Positions 17,522 through 26,951 of a stretch of DNA of 64,000 nucleotides are shown in pieces. The stretch comes from Bradyrhizobium hipponense (GTDB lineage Bacteria > Pseudomonadota > Alphaproteobacteria > Rhizobiales > Xanthobacteraceae). The DNA lies in contig NZ_VSTH01000021.1 of the NCBI RefSeq assembly GCF_008123965.1, positions 1 to 64,000 of the forward strand. Reading direction: 5' to 3'. How positions within the stretch are numbered: position 1 is the first letter of the stretch; each line of letters opens with the position of its first letter. Under the pieces are notes generated by a model. That model made no database searches. It was not told the origin of the DNA and saw nothing but the letters and a program-made list of their open reading frames with translations. The position numbers and the translations under genes are program-made.

Positions 17522-18370
17522 ATGAATCGCCCCGAGCGCAACTTCACGACCGAAGAGATCCGGCTTGAGCGCCGCCTGCCATCATACTGGCGGGTCACCT
17601 TCGACATGCCCCCGGTGAATATCTTCGGGCCCAGGCACCTTCCCATGCTCAACCACATCATCACCGCGATCGAGACCGACCCTGAGGTGAAGGTTGTCGT
17701 GTTCGACAGCGCCGTCGAGGGTTTCTTCATCACGCATTATGACTTTCTCGCGCCGCTGGAGGATTCCCAGAGCGTCCCGCCCGGGCCGACAGGCCTTCAG
17801 GCGCTGCCCGACATGCTGGTGCGTCTCAGCCGCGCACCTGTGGTGTCCATTGCCTCGATCCGGGGCCGCGCGACCGGCGTCGGCAGCGAGCTCGCGCTCG
17901 CAAGCGACATGCGCTTTGCCAGCCGCGAGAAGGCGATCCTGTCGCAATGGGAAGTCGGCGCGGGCCTCGTGCCCGGCGGCGGACCGATGGCGCGGTTGCC
18001 GCGCCTGATGGGCCGCGGCCGCGCGCTGGAGGTGCTGCTCGGTGCCGACGACATCCATGGTGACCTCGCCGAGCGCTATGGCTACGTCAACCGTTCGTTG
18101 CCGGATGCCGACCTCGACGGCTTCGTCGAGGCGCTCGCCATGCGCATTGCCTCGTTCGATAAGGATGCCATTGCCGAGACCAAGCGCCTCGTCGACGTCG
18201 CGAGCCTGCCGCCGGACGTCGAGATCAAGCCGGAATGGGACGCATTCCTGGCCTCGCTCGGCCGTCCAGCAAGCCAGACCAGGATCAGGGCGCTGATGTC
18301 GCAAGGCTTCCACCGCGCCGGTGACGTCGAGAACCGGCTTGGCTTCCACGTCGGACAGATCGGCACCTGA
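17522..18370 (+). CDS. Enoyl-CoA hydratase/isomerase family protein
   Basis: The 282-residue crotonase-fold protein has a backbone oxyanion region around VVFDSAVEGFFITHYD and the second block SIRGRATGVGSELALASDM. The later QWEVGAGLVPGGGP region replaces the usual catalytic-Glu pattern and keeps one Glu. It may therefore not be a true hydratase; related proteins are annotated only at superfamily level. AGGAG precedes the ATG. It is probably co-transcribed with the epoxide hydrolase. Confidence 0.85.
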   Translation: MNRPERNFTTEEIRLERRLPSYWRVTFDMPPVNIFGPRHLPMLNHIITAIETDPEVKVVVFDSAVEGFFITHYDFLAPLEDSQSVPPGPTGLQALPDMLVRLSRAPVVSIASIRGRATGVGSELALASDMRFASREKAILSQWEVGAGLVPGGGPMARLPRLMGRGRALEVLLGADDIHGDLAERYGYVNRSLPDADLDGFVEALAMRIASFDKDAIAETKRLVDVASLPPDVEIKPEWDAFLASLGRPASQTRIRALMSQGFHRAGDVENRLGFHVGQIGT

Positions 18371-18474
18371 CGGAACCGCTGCGGTGCTCGACCGGTTGAA
18401 AAGGCGACAGGTGGTAACGCCGAAGCCGCCTTCCACCGGAGCGCCGGTGCCGAGAATAAACAAGGAGAAGTGAG

Positions 18475-18897
18475 ATGATCCGCAAGGCGAAGGCAGTATG
18501 GAAGGGCACCGGCCGCGATGGCAGCGGCCAATTGTCAAGTGAATCCGGTGTGCTCGCGGAAACGCCCTATTCATTCAAGACCCGCTTCGAGAACGAGAAG
18601 GGGACGAATCCCGAAGAATTGATCGCGGCGGCGCACGCCGGCTGCTTCACCATGGCGCTGGCCTTCGGCCTTCAGCTGGCCGGCTTCACACCGACCGAGC
18701 TCTCCACGGAAGCGGCGGTCAGCCTCGAGCCCGAAGGCAAGGGGTTCAAGATCAGCAAGTCTGCGCTGACCTTGCGCGCCAAGGTGCCGAACCTCGACGA
18801 TGCCGGTTTCGCCCGCATCGCCGGTGAGGCCGAGAAGAACTGTCCGGTGTCGAAAGTGCTCAATGCTGAGATCACGCTCGACGCCAAGCTTATCTAA
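18475..18897 (+). CDS. osmC: OsmC-type peroxiredoxin
   Basis: The 140-residue protein matches Osm[21 protein letters not shown], then [20 protein letters not shown] with the first reactive Cys, and ENCPVSKVL-like [12 protein letters not shown] with the second. OsmC reduces organic hydroperoxides using this cysteine pair. A good AAGGAG ribosome site precedes the ATG. It stands 104 bp after the crotonase-like gene and 180 bp before msrA; the three share a strand and may form an oxidative-stress group. Confidence 0.93.
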   Translation: MIRKAKAVWKGTGRDGSGQLSSESGVLAETPYSFKTRFENEKGTNPEELIAAAHAGCFTMALAFGLQLAGFTPTELSTEAAVSLEPEGKGFKISKSALTLRAKVPNLDDAGFARIAGEAEKNCPVSKVLNAEITLDAKLI

Positions 18898-19077
18898 TGC
18901 GAGCTTGCAATATCGTGCCCATCCGGTCCTGGTCGAGGAAGCTGAATCTTCGAGGCGTCATCGTCACTTCGAGAGGACCGGATGGACATCCAAACTTGGC
19001 CGGCTCACGCCGCGCGGCGCAGAGCTTGTGGTGCGACCGGTGCTGAACGGACAGGCCGATCCATTGGGAGCTGACAC

Positions 19078-19593
19078 ATGACAACAGAGCGTGCAGTTTT
19101 GGCTGGAGGTTGCTTCTGGGGCATGCAGGATCTCATCCGCAAGCAGCCCGGCGTAATCTCGACCCGCGTCGGCTACACCGGCGGTACGGCGAAGAACGCC
19201 ACCTATCGCAATCACGAAGGCCACGCAGAAGCGATCGAGATCATCTTCGATCCCGCGAAGACGGGCTACCGGACGATGCTGGAGTTCTTCTTCCAGATCC
19301 ACGATCCCACCACCCTCAATCGCCAGGGCAACGACATGGGAACGAGCTATCGCTCGGCGATCTTCTACACCACAGACGAACAGAAGAGGGTCGCCCAAGA
19401 CGTTATCGCCGATGTCGAGGCATCGCATCTGTGGCCCGGCAAGGTGGTCACCGAAGTCTCGCCCGTCGGCGAATTCTGGGAGGCCGAGCCCGAGCATCAG
19501 GATTATCTCGAGCGCTATCCCGATGGCTACACCTGCCACTTCATCCGGCCAAACTGGAAGCTGCCGCGGCGCGGGGCTGCTGCGGCAGGTTAG
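19078..19593 (+). CDS. msrA: Peptide-methionine (S)-S-oxide reductase
   Basis: The 171-residue protein carries the catalytic GCFWG motif (residues 11-15) with downstream [16 protein letters not shown] and [12 protein letters not shown], all diagnostic of MsrA. It repairs S-sulfoxides of methionine. There is no signal peptide, so it is cytoplasmic. No fused MsrB is present and none is nearby. GGGAG sits 8 bases before the ATG. Confidence 0.96.
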   Translation: MTTERAVLAGGCFWGMQDLIRKQPGVISTRVGYTGGTAKNATYRNHEGHAEAIEIIFDPAKTGYRTMLEFFFQIHDPTTLNRQGNDMGTSYRSAIFYTTDEQKRVAQDVIADVEASHLWPGKVVTEVSPVGEFWEAEPEHQDYLERYPDGYTCHFIRPNWKLPRRGAAAAG

Positions 19594-19714
19594 GGCGCGC
19601 CGCACTCGGATGGCCGGCTCTGGCCTGAGGACGGCGTTGCGACGATCTCGCCGAAGGAGCGCGTGTCTTGATCGATGAGTCCGATAGCTCTGAGGCGTTT
19701 CCGGCTCCACGCCG

Positions 19715-22558
19715 TCAGGTCTGCAATTGCGCGATCAGGTCGTACGCGACACGCATGTCGGCAATGTCCGAGGCCTCTGCAAATGACCCGCAGACGTTCT
19801 CCAGAACTGACCTGGCGTCTGCATTCCGTCCCTGTCCAATTCTAAACTGAGCGATGCTGATCGCGCATCTGAGCTCCCAGAACCGTGCACCCTGCTGCGT
19901 GGCGATCTCCATGGCCTCGCCAAAACATTTTTCGGCGGCCGGCAGGTTCTTCGCCTGCTTGAGCACCAGCTCTCCCTTGATGCGGATCAGCTCGGGCAGA
20001 TACCAGCGCTCTTGACGGTCGTTGCAACGGGCCAAGACGTCCTCGATCATATCAAGGCCACGTTCGGCCTGATCGGCCTCTCCGAAACAGGCCGCAAGCT
20101 CGCCAAGGAGCGGAAGAAAACGCGGCAGGAAGCGCGCATCGCCGGCGCGATTGAGCTCTTCGCGCAATAGTGGCAGGCCCGTGGCGAGGTCGCCCCGCTT
20201 CGCAATGACCGCCGCGTTGAATGCCCGCGCCCACAGGCCCCACAGCCGGATTGCGTGGCGCTCGGTGTGCTCGAGCAGCTCGGTGCCATGGCGTTCCGCG
20301 GCGTCGAAATCGCCGGCCAGGAAGGCGATCGGGCAGGCGGCTTGCCCCAGCACGCTGCAGAAGGTCAGCGCGTGGCCGTTGGCGCGGCCTTCCTCGATGT
20401 TTCTGGCGGCGAGCGCCTGGGCCTGATCGGCCAGGCCTTGTAGCCATAGAATGCGGGCCCGGAAATATTGCGTCGATATCCTGAGATCGAGCGGGAAGAT
20501 CTTGGGCTTCTCCACGAGCGCATGCAACGATGCGTTCACCCGGTCGATACGCAGCCGCGCGTCCGTCTGGTCTCCGAGATAATGCAGAGCGACCGCCATC
20601 AGCCGATCCGCCAGCATCAGATCGGTCTTGTCGGACGAGTTCGCCGCGGCCTCTGCAAAGCGATCGGCCAGTGCGCGTGCCTTGCCGAATTGTCCGTTGT
20701 TGAACTGGTCGATGCACAATCCCCAGAGCGCGCGAAGCCGGAAATCCTTGTCGTCGAGCCGGTCAGCCAATTCGAGGGCCGTCTCGAGGATCGGGCGCGC
20801 CTCGCGTGCGCGCCCCTCGCCGTACATCAGCGACCAGCCGAGTGCGGAGAGGAGCTGCATGCGTATACGGTCATCGCCGCCGGTGTCTCCAAGCGCAGCG
20901 AGCGCAATTCTGACGCGCTCGCGGCATTCGGCGAACAATGAAAGACGGACCCACAGCGTGACCGTCGCCGCCGTCAGTGCGATACCCAGCGCAGAGTCGC
21001 CATCGGGCGCGAAAGCCCAATCCAGCGCCGCACGCGCGTTGTCCAGCTCCGAGCCATAGATGCTCAGCCATTCCGGCAGCGGAGCTGATGTGTCGGATTC
21101 CGCCGCCTCGAAGAAGTCGCGAAAATGCTCGGCATGGCGCCGCGCGAATTGCCTTGCTTCGCCGAGTTCGTTCAGCTTGCCGAGCGCATAGGTGCGCGTG
21201 GTGTCGAGCAGACGATGGCGCAGCATCCGTGAGCCGGACGGCGAGATCAGCGATTTGGTGACCAGGCTGTCGATAGCTTCGAGAGTTTGCAATGTGCTGA
21301 GGCCGTCGCCCGACGCGACCGCGGCAGCCGCTTCCGGAGTAAACGGCCCGACGAAGACCGACAGACGTCGCAGGGTGGCGCTCTCGGCCGCGGACAGCAG
21401 GTCGTAGCTCCAGTCGAGCGCCGCGGCGAGCGTCTGGTGTCGCGGAACAGCGGTGCGTCGCCCCCGCCATTGCAGTGAAAAGCGGCTGTCGAGGAGGGAC
21501 GCCGTGCCCGCGATGCCGTATGCGTTGACGCGGCCCGCCGCAAGCTCGATTGCAAGCGCAATGCCATCGAGGCGCCGGCAAATATTGGCAACGAGCGGCG
21601 CCTCTTCTGGGCTGAGCTGGAATGGACCTGAGCTCTGCGCAATGCGCTCGACGAAGAGCTGGGCTGCAGGGTAGGCAAGGACCTCGGCGACGTTCAGTCC
21701 GTCGCGCTCGGGCGGACAATCCAGTGGGAATAGCCGGAAGATCCGCTCCCCTTCGCTCCGGAACGACTCGCGGCTGGTTGCGAGAACGTGAACTCGCGGC
21801 GCATCGCGAACGATGCGCTCGACCAGCGGTGCCAATGTATCCAGCACATGTTCGCAACCATCGAGGATCAGTAGGACCGGGCTTGCCTTCAGGAACGCCA
21901 GCAGACCCGGCATCGAATCCTCCGAGCTGATGGTCAATCTCAGTGCGGAGGCAATGGTGGTTGCAACGAGGCTGGCATCCCTTAGCGGACCGAAGTCGAC
22001 AAAGAAGACGCGTCCGCCGAAGTCCGCCGAGCGGCGATGCCCGACGGCCACTGCGACCGCGGTCTTGCCGATGCCGCCCGGGCCGACCACGGTCATGAAG
22101 CGATGGAGCGAAAGCCCGTTCGATATTTTCTCGACGACCTCCTCGCGTCCGACCATCTTTGCGAGCGGCGCTGGAAGGGAGCGCGGACGGACGATTTCGG
22201 CGGCGGGCGGGATGACCGACGGGGGAGCTTGCGCGAGGGAGGCGACGAAGCAATAGCCGCGACCAGGCACATTGACCACATAACGGGCAGCTTTGCCGGT
22301 ATCGCCGAGCGCCTTGCGCAGCGCTGCGATGTGGAAGCGCAGACTGCCCTCGTCGACATTGACGTTGGCCCAGATGCGCTTGACCAGCACTCGCTTGTCG
22401 ACGACTTCACCGGGGCGCTCGGCGAGGAAGATGAGAATATCCAGCGCGCGGCCGCCGAGATGCAGCGGCGCGCCATCCTTTTCCAGGAGCCGGGACCTTG
22501 GAAGCAGCCGGAATGGTCCAAATGAAATGGCCGAGTCTTCGTCAGTACGATCTGGCAC
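19715..22558 (-). CDS. Winged-helix/STAND-like ATPase regulator (paralog of 11213)
   Basis: It has the same 947-residue length and architecture as the protein at 11213. The winged helix is very similar (LGGRALDILIFLAERPGEVV, YVVNVPGRGYCFVA), with Walker A GPGGIGKTAV and Walker B LLILDGCEH. The C-terminal helical repeat half has diverged strongly, as expected if the two sense different signals but bind related DNA. Translation starts at a GTG (22556-22558) with GAGGGGG upstream. Both regulators share an upstream element. A tandem duplication in the past is the simplest explanation. Confidence 0.9.
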   Translation of the reverse strand: MPDRTDEDSAISFGPFRLLPRSRLLEKDGAPLHLGGRALDILIFLAERPGEVVDKRVLVKRIWANVNVDEGSLRFHIAALRKALGDTGKAARYVVNVPGRGYCFVASLAQAPPSVIPPAAEIVRPRSLPAPLAKMVGREEVVEKISNGLSLHRFMTVVGPGGIGKTAVAVAVGHRRSADFGGRVFFVDFGPLRDASLVATTIASALRLTISSEDSMPGLLAFLKASPVLLILDGCEHVLDTLAPLVERIVRDAPRVHVLATSRESFRSEGERIFRLFPLDCPPERDGLNVAEVLAYPAAQLFVERIAQSSGPFQLSPEEAPLVANICRRLDGIALAIELAAGRVNAYGIAGTASLLDSRFSLQWRGRRTAVPRHQTLAAALDWSYDLLSAAESATLRRLSVFVGPFTPEAAAAVASGDGLSTLQTLEAIDSLVTKSLISPSGSRMLRHRLLDTTRTYALGKLNELGEARQFARRHAEHFRDFFEAAESDTSAPLPEWLSIYGSELDNARAALDWAFAPDGDSALGIALTAATVTLWVRLSLFAECRERVRIALAALGDTGGDDRIRMQLLSALGWSLMYGEGRAREARPILETALELADRLDDKDFRLRALWGLCIDQFNNGQFGKARALADRFAEAAANSSDKTDLMLADRLMAVALHYLGDQTDARLRIDRVNASLHALVEKPKIFPLDLRISTQYFRARILWLQGLADQAQALAARNIEEGRANGHALTFCSVLGQAACPIAFLAGDFDAAERHGTELLEHTERHAIRLWGLWARAFNAAVIAKRGDLATGLPLLREELNRAGDARFLPRFLPLLGELAACFGEADQAERGLDMIEDVLARCNDRQERWYLPELIRIKGELVLKQAKNLPAAEKCFGEAMEIATQQGARFWELRCAISIAQFRIGQGRNADARSVLENVCGSFAEASDIADMRVAYDLIAQLQT

Positions 22559-22619
22559 GCGCCGTTGCCCCCTCGACGGGAGTCGAAATTGGTTGCATCT
22601 GGTCTAGCAGATCGAGACG

Positions 22620-22638
22620 TTGAGTAAACTGGCCGAAA
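22620..22638 (-). promoter_or_regulatory. Element shared with the 11213 regulator promoter
   Basis: TTGAGTAAAC-N-GGCCGAAA (plus-strand reading), differing from 14121-14139 in one base only, 62 bp before the GTG start. The flanking sequence is not conserved, which argues for selection on this element. Confidence 0.55.
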
Positions 22639-22726
22639 GCAGTGGGCGCCTCCGCGTTTCCGGCCGGGCCGCTTGATTCTCAGTCCCGCCGTGCACGAAA
22701 TATCGCTTTGAAACTAGCAGCTTAGG

Positions 22727-23902
22727 TCAGTCGCGTTGTGGCGGCGAGAAGGGCTGGGCCGTTTGGCGCGGGTTTGCTGCGACGATGCGCGCTGAAAGCG
22801 TGACGAGACCCATCAGTGCCGCCAGGAGCCAGAACGCTACCGGCAGCCCGACCGCCCGAGCGACGAAACCGACGCCGGCGGGGCCGATGAGGATGCCCGC
22901 ATAGCCGGCGGTCGTGATGGCCGCGACGGCGAGACCTGTAGGCATCACCGTCTGTGTGGCTGCCCGGCGAAATAGCACCGGCACGAGGTTCGAAGCCCCT
23001 AAGCCGATGAGAAGAAAGCCGCTCATGGCGACCGCGGCGACGGAGGCGGTGAGCAGGACCGCAAAGCCCACGATCGCAAGCAGGCTGCCCCAGAATAATG
23101 TCGCGTGATCCCCGACACGGGCCACGACGGCGTCACCGCCGAGCCGCCCGGCGGTCATGGCGATCGAAAACACGATGTAACCGGCCCCGCCTTGCGCTTC
23201 GGAGAGAAGCCCTGCGCCGATGACGAGCAGTGCGCCCCAATCGAGCATCGCGCCTTCGACGAGAAAAGTGATCGCGCAGAGCAGCGCGAGCAGCAGCACC
23301 GATCCGTGCGGTAGCACGAACAGCAGTCCCTGCTGCGCCTTGGTCGAGCGAAGCAGGCGTGGCCACGCGATCAGCGTGGCGATCAGCATCAGGACGGAGC
23401 AGATCAGCGTGCAGGCGAGCGCGCCGAGATGCAGCGAGAGCAATAATGTCATCAGGGCGGATCCGGCGAAGCCGCCGATGCTGAACAGCGCATGAAAGCC
23501 GGACATCAGCGGGCGCCCGGCGGCGCGCTCGACCTCCACGGCGTGGATGTTCATGGCGACGTCGATGGAGCCAAGCGCTGCGCCGAATGCCAGCAGCACC
23601 AGTGCCAGTGTCACCGGCGAGCTTGCGATTGCCAATACCGGCAGGACCAGCGCCAGACCAAGCCCGCCGGCGATGATAATCGGCTTGCTGCCGTAGCGTG
23701 CGCTCATGACGCCGGTCAAGAGCATCGCGACGACCGAGCCGATGCCGAGGCTGAGCAGGAGCAAGCCGAGGATGCCGTCGTCAACGGCGAGCCGCGCCTT
23801 CGCGAACGGTACCAGCGGCGCCCAGCACGCGATGCCGAAGCCCGCGACCAGGAAGGCGAGTCGGGTCGCAAGGCGCGTCGCCGGCCGGTCAGCAGAAGAC
23901 AT
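22727..23902 (-). CDS. MFS transporter
   Basis: The 391-residue protein has about twelve hydrophobic helices. A typical MFS loop 2-3 motif (GVMSARYGSKPIIIAGGLGL) follows the second helix, and a related GRLGGDAVVARVGD lies between helices 8 and 9. It resembles the YbjJ-like group of inner-membrane exporters, whose substrates are mostly unknown. GGAG lies 7 bases before the ATG. It has no obvious operon partner. Confidence 0.88.
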   Translation of the reverse strand: MSSADRPATRLATRLAFLVAGFGIACWAPLVPFAKARLAVDDGILGLLLLSLGIGSVVAMLLTGVMSARYGSKPIIIAGGLGLALVLPVLAIASSPVTLALVLLAFGAALGSIDVAMNIHAVEVERAAGRPLMSGFHALFSIGGFAGSALMTLLLSLHLGALACTLICSVLMLIATLIAWPRLLRSTKAQQGLLFVLPHGSVLLLALLCAITFLVEGAMLDWGALLVIGAGLLSEAQGGAGYIVFSIAMTAGRLGGDAVVARVGDHATLFWGSLLAIVGFAVLLTASVAAVAMSGFLLIGLGASNLVPVLFRRAATQTVMPTGLAVAAITTAGYAGILIGPAGVGFVARAVGLPVAFWLLAALMGLVTLSARIVAANPRQTAQPFSPPQRD

Positions 23903-24163
23903 GAGGAACTCCAGGGAGGGGTAGTGGCGCGGCCGAGAAGCCAGAAGATTGCTGCGCCATTATGTCCGAGGCGTGCACGAATTGTCGCGGGCAGCATCGG
24001 AGAGCAGCAGGCGGACGCGAAGACCTCTCGGTTCGTTGTCGAGCAGCAGCAGCGTTCCGTCATGCGCGGTCACGATCGCCTGCGTGATAGAAGGCCGAAG
24101 CCGGATCCCGCCGTCTCGTCCATGCTGCGGGCTTCAGGCGACGAACAGCAGATGTCCGATCAA

Positions 24164-24889
24164 TCAAGGAATGGCGGGCTGTGTCTCCATCAGCGGCATC
24201 CAGCCGGCCTCGCTGCGCTGGAAGAGCGGACACCCGTATACCGCACGAACCGGAAACGGCGCGGAAAGGGCCGCAGTCGTCACCTCCCAACGATTGGTTT
24301 GCTTCATCGCGACGACCATGCCGGCAATCTCGACGCCGATCTTCTGCAACAGGCGCGCGGCGGCGACTGCGGTCGCGCCGGTCGAGATTGCGTCATCGAT
24401 CAACACCGCCCGGCGCCCTTCGATCAGGGGCAGCAGGTTCGGATCTAGCCGTAACTTTTTCCCGGCCTCTGGGCTGGTGATCGAAGTCGCGGGCTCGGAC
24501 AGCGCGTCATCATACCAGAATTTGCGGGAGTATCCGAGCGGGACATAGCGAGCCTGTCCGAGCCGTTCGGCCACCAGAGATGCAAACGCAAGACCCAGCG
24601 TCGGTAGTCCGACAATGATGTCGGCGTCGAAGACGCGCGCTTGTGTCGCCATATGGTCTGCCAGCGCCGCGACAACGAGATTCGAGGCTTGGTTGGCGAT
24701 GAGCGAAGCGACGGCGCGGTCACCATCGGGCAACTGGCGCAGCGGCAGGACGAGGATGCGGCCGCAAGGCAGAGGAGCGGGATAGCCGAAGCGGTAAGGT
24801 GGCGTCGCCGAAAAACGTGCGGGGATATGTGGCGTCAGATCCTGCCAATAGCCGGTTGTAGGCTCGATATAAGATTCACTCGCGGTCAT
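24164..24889 (-). CDS. Phosphoribosyltransferase family protein
   Basis: The 241-residue protein carries the PRPP-binding loop AVLIDDAISTGATAVAAARLL (about 160-180) and an upstream IIVGLPTLGLAFASLVAE segment like the PPi-loop of type I phosphoribosyltransferases. An adenine- or orotate-type base is plausible but cannot be chosen. It starts 51 bp after the M20 hydrolase on the same strand, so it is likely the last gene of the ABC-transporter operon that follows hutC. Its role there is unexplained. Confidence 0.85.
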   Translation of the reverse strand: MTASESYIEPTTGYWQDLTPHIPARFSATPPYRFGYPAPLPCGRILVLPLRQLPDGDRAVASLIANQASNLVVAALADHMATQARVFDADIIVGLPTLGLAFASLVAERLGQARYVPLGYSRKFWYDDALSEPATSITSPEAGKKLRLDPNLLPLIEGRRAVLIDDAISTGATAVAAARLLQKIGVEIAGMVVAMKQTNRWEVTTAALSAPFPVRAVYGCPLFQRSEAGWMPLMETQPAIP

Positions 24890-24940
24890 GATTTGGCACC
24901 GCTTGGGGGAAGGCTGGGCACAAGGCGAGCCGCATTCTGC

Positions 24941-26173
24941 TTAGCCTCCGAGGATACGCCGGCAGGCGTCGACGAACACCTGGGCGCCCGTGACGATATC
25001 GTCGTCGGCCGTGTTTTCGGTCCAGTGGTGACTGATGCCGCCAATCGACGGCACGAACAGCATGCCCGCGGGCATGATTGCGGCGAGCGTCTGCGCATCG
25101 TGACCGGCGCCGCTGGGCATGCGGAGCGATCGCCCTCCGGCGAAGTCTTTGCTCGCGGCCTCGATCGCATCCTGAAAGCCGGAGTTCATCATGGCTGGAG
25201 CGCCAGTGCGAATCCGCTCCACGGTCACGGAGCAGCGACCTTGCGCGTTGACCTCGCTCGCCATCGTCCGCAACAGATCCTCCAGCCTTGCAATCACGGC
25301 CGGATCGTCGTCGCGGATCTGGAACAGCATCTCGGCGGTACCCGGAATGATGCTCGGCGCACCAGGATCCAGTGTGATGCGGCCGGTGGTCCAGACCGTG
25401 CGCGGGCCGCATGCGCCGGGGAAACGCTCATCGATCGCTACACAGAATTTCGCCAGCGCCAGCCCCGCATCTTTCCGCGCGGCCATGCGCGTGGTGCCGG
25501 CATGATTCTGCTCGCCGAGAAAGTTGATCTGGTACTGCCAGATGCCGACAATGGAGGTCACGACCCCGATCGCAAGATGGCCGCTTTCGAGCGTATCGCC
25601 CTGCTCGATATGCGCCTCCAGATATCCGACGTGCCGTCCGGGCTCGGCGGTGACGCGGGCCCGCCCGGCGAGCCCCATGTCGGCGAGCGCATCGCGCATG
25701 GTCCGTCCGTCGGTGCGGTCGCGCGCGGCGTCGATGTCGGCCTCGGTCAGCTGTCCGACATAGGAGCGCGAGCCGAGAAAGTGTCCGAAATGTCCTTCCT
25801 CATCGCACCACGCCGCGACCTCGACCGCGCCTTTGAGCGAAGGATCGGCATTGAGCACACGCGCGGCCTCCAGCGCATAGACGACGCCGAGCGGGCCATC
25901 GAGCCAGCCGGCGTAGTTCTGACTTTCCAGGTGCGATCCGGCCAGCAGGTTCGGCCCGTGCTTCGTGCTGGTGCCGAAGACGTTGCCGATCCCGTCGATC
26001 GCAGCGGTGAGGCCAGCTTCGGGCAGCTTCCGCACCAGCCACTCCAGCGACTGCCTGTGCGGCTCGGAGAAGGTCGGCTTGTGCACGCCGGTCTTATAGG
26101 CGCCGATCGCGCGTAGCGCATGGAGATCGGCGTGAACGCGTGCGCCATCGGCACGTGACCGTGTGTCAGGCAT
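24941..26173 (-). CDS. M20-family Zn amidohydrolase (N-carbamoyl-L-amino-acid hydrolase/allantoate amidohydrolase type)
   Basis: The 410-residue enzyme has the metal-binding set of this group: GSHLESQNYAGWLDGPLGV (His and Asp), AWCDEEGHFGHF (Glu pair), EAHIEQGDTLE (His) and a late GAGHDAQ (His). NHAGTTRM belongs to the substrate-binding lid. Such enzymes cleave N-carbamoyl, allantoate or related amide groups. The ATG at 26173 overlaps the end of the ATPase gene by 8 bp, so translation is coupled. The operon context suggests it acts on the imported substrate. It might replace the missing HutG, but that is only a suggestion. Confidence 0.88.
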   Translation of the reverse strand: MPDTRSRADGARVHADLHALRAIGAYKTGVHKPTFSEPHRQSLEWLVRKLPEAGLTAAIDGIGNVFGTSTKHGPNLLAGSHLESQNYAGWLDGPLGVVYALEAARVLNADPSLKGAVEVAAWCDEEGHFGHFLGSRSYVGQLTEADIDAARDRTDGRTMRDALADMGLAGRARVTAEPGRHVGYLEAHIEQGDTLESGHLAIGVVTSIVGIWQYQINFLGEQNHAGTTRMAARKDAGLALAKFCVAIDERFPGACGPRTVWTTGRITLDPGAPSIIPGTAEMLFQIRDDDPAVIARLEDLLRTMASEVNAQGRCSVTVERIRTGAPAMMNSGFQDAIEAASKDFAGGRSLRMPSGAGHDAQTLAAIMPAGMLFVPSIGGISHHWTENTADDDIVTGAQVFVDACRRILGG

Positions 26174-26951
26174 GTTCGGCAACCTTCAACGCCTCGGTGC
26201 GGATCTCCTCGACCAGCCGCTCCTTGAGCTGGACGAATTCGGGCGTGGTCTTGATCTTGTAGGAGCGCGGATGCGGCAGGTCCACCGCGATCTCGGCCTT
26301 GATGCGGCCGGGCCGCGCGCTCATCACGACGACGCGGCTGCCGAGGAAGATCGCTTCCTCGATGTCGTGGGTCACGAACAGAACGGTCTTCTGGTCGCGC
26401 TCCCAGATCCCGAGCAGCATTTCCTGCATCAAGGCGCGGGTCTGGTTATCCAGCGCGCCGAAGGGCTCGTCGAGCAGCAGGATCTTTGGATCATTGGCAA
26501 GTGCCCGCGCAATCGCCGTGCGCTGTTGCATGCCGCCGGACAGTTGCTTGGGCCAGTGATTTTCGAACCCGGACAGTCCAACTTGGCGGATGAAGGCGTC
26601 GGCGATTTTGTACCGCTCGGCCTGCGGCACGCCGCGCTCGCGCAGGCCAAAGGCGATGTTCTCGCGCACGGTCAGCCAGGGAAACAGCGTGTAGGACTGG
26701 AACACCATGCCGCGATCGGCGCCCGGGCCGGTCACCTCGCGGCCGTCGAGCGTGACACGCCCGCCGGTCGGACGGTCGAGTCCCGCGACGATGCGAAGAA
26801 GCGTGGACTTGCCGCAGCCGGAGGGGCCGAGAATGGTGACGAAGTCGTTGTTCCCGATGGTGAGGTCGGTCGGCTCCAGCGCCCTGGTCGGCGCGTTGCC
26901 GTGCCGTGCCGGGAAGGTCCGCGAGACCTGCTCTATCTTCAGCGTCGTCAT
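26166..26951 (-). CDS. ABC transporter ATP-binding protein, NitT/TauT type
   Basis: The 261-residue ATPase has Walker A GPSGCGKST, signature LSGGMQQR and Walker B ILLLDEPFGALD, with a downstream VTHDIEEA switch. It is of the SsuB/TauB kind. The start codon (ATG at 26949-26951) overlaps the permease stop by 4 bp (ATGA). A longer open frame upstream is only a shadow of the permease gene. It energises uptake with the permease and binding protein upstream. Confidence 0.95.
   Translation of the reverse strand: MTTLKIEQVSRTFPARHGNAPTRALEPTDLTIGNNDFVTILGPSGCGKSTLLRIVAGLDRPTGGRVTLDGREVTGPGADRGMVFQSYTLFPWLTVRENIAFGLRERGVPQAERYKIADAFIRQVGLSGFENHWPKQLSGGMQQRTAIARALANDPKILLLDEPFGALDNQTRALMQEMLLGIWERDQKTVLFVTHDIEEAIFLGSRVVVMSARPGRIKAEIAVDLPHPRSYKIKTTPEFVQLKERLVEEIRTEALKVAEHA

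Noticed and set aside
24641-26116. 491-codon plus-strand open frame opposite the M20 hydrolase
   Set aside because: Antisense shadow without any recognisable domain.
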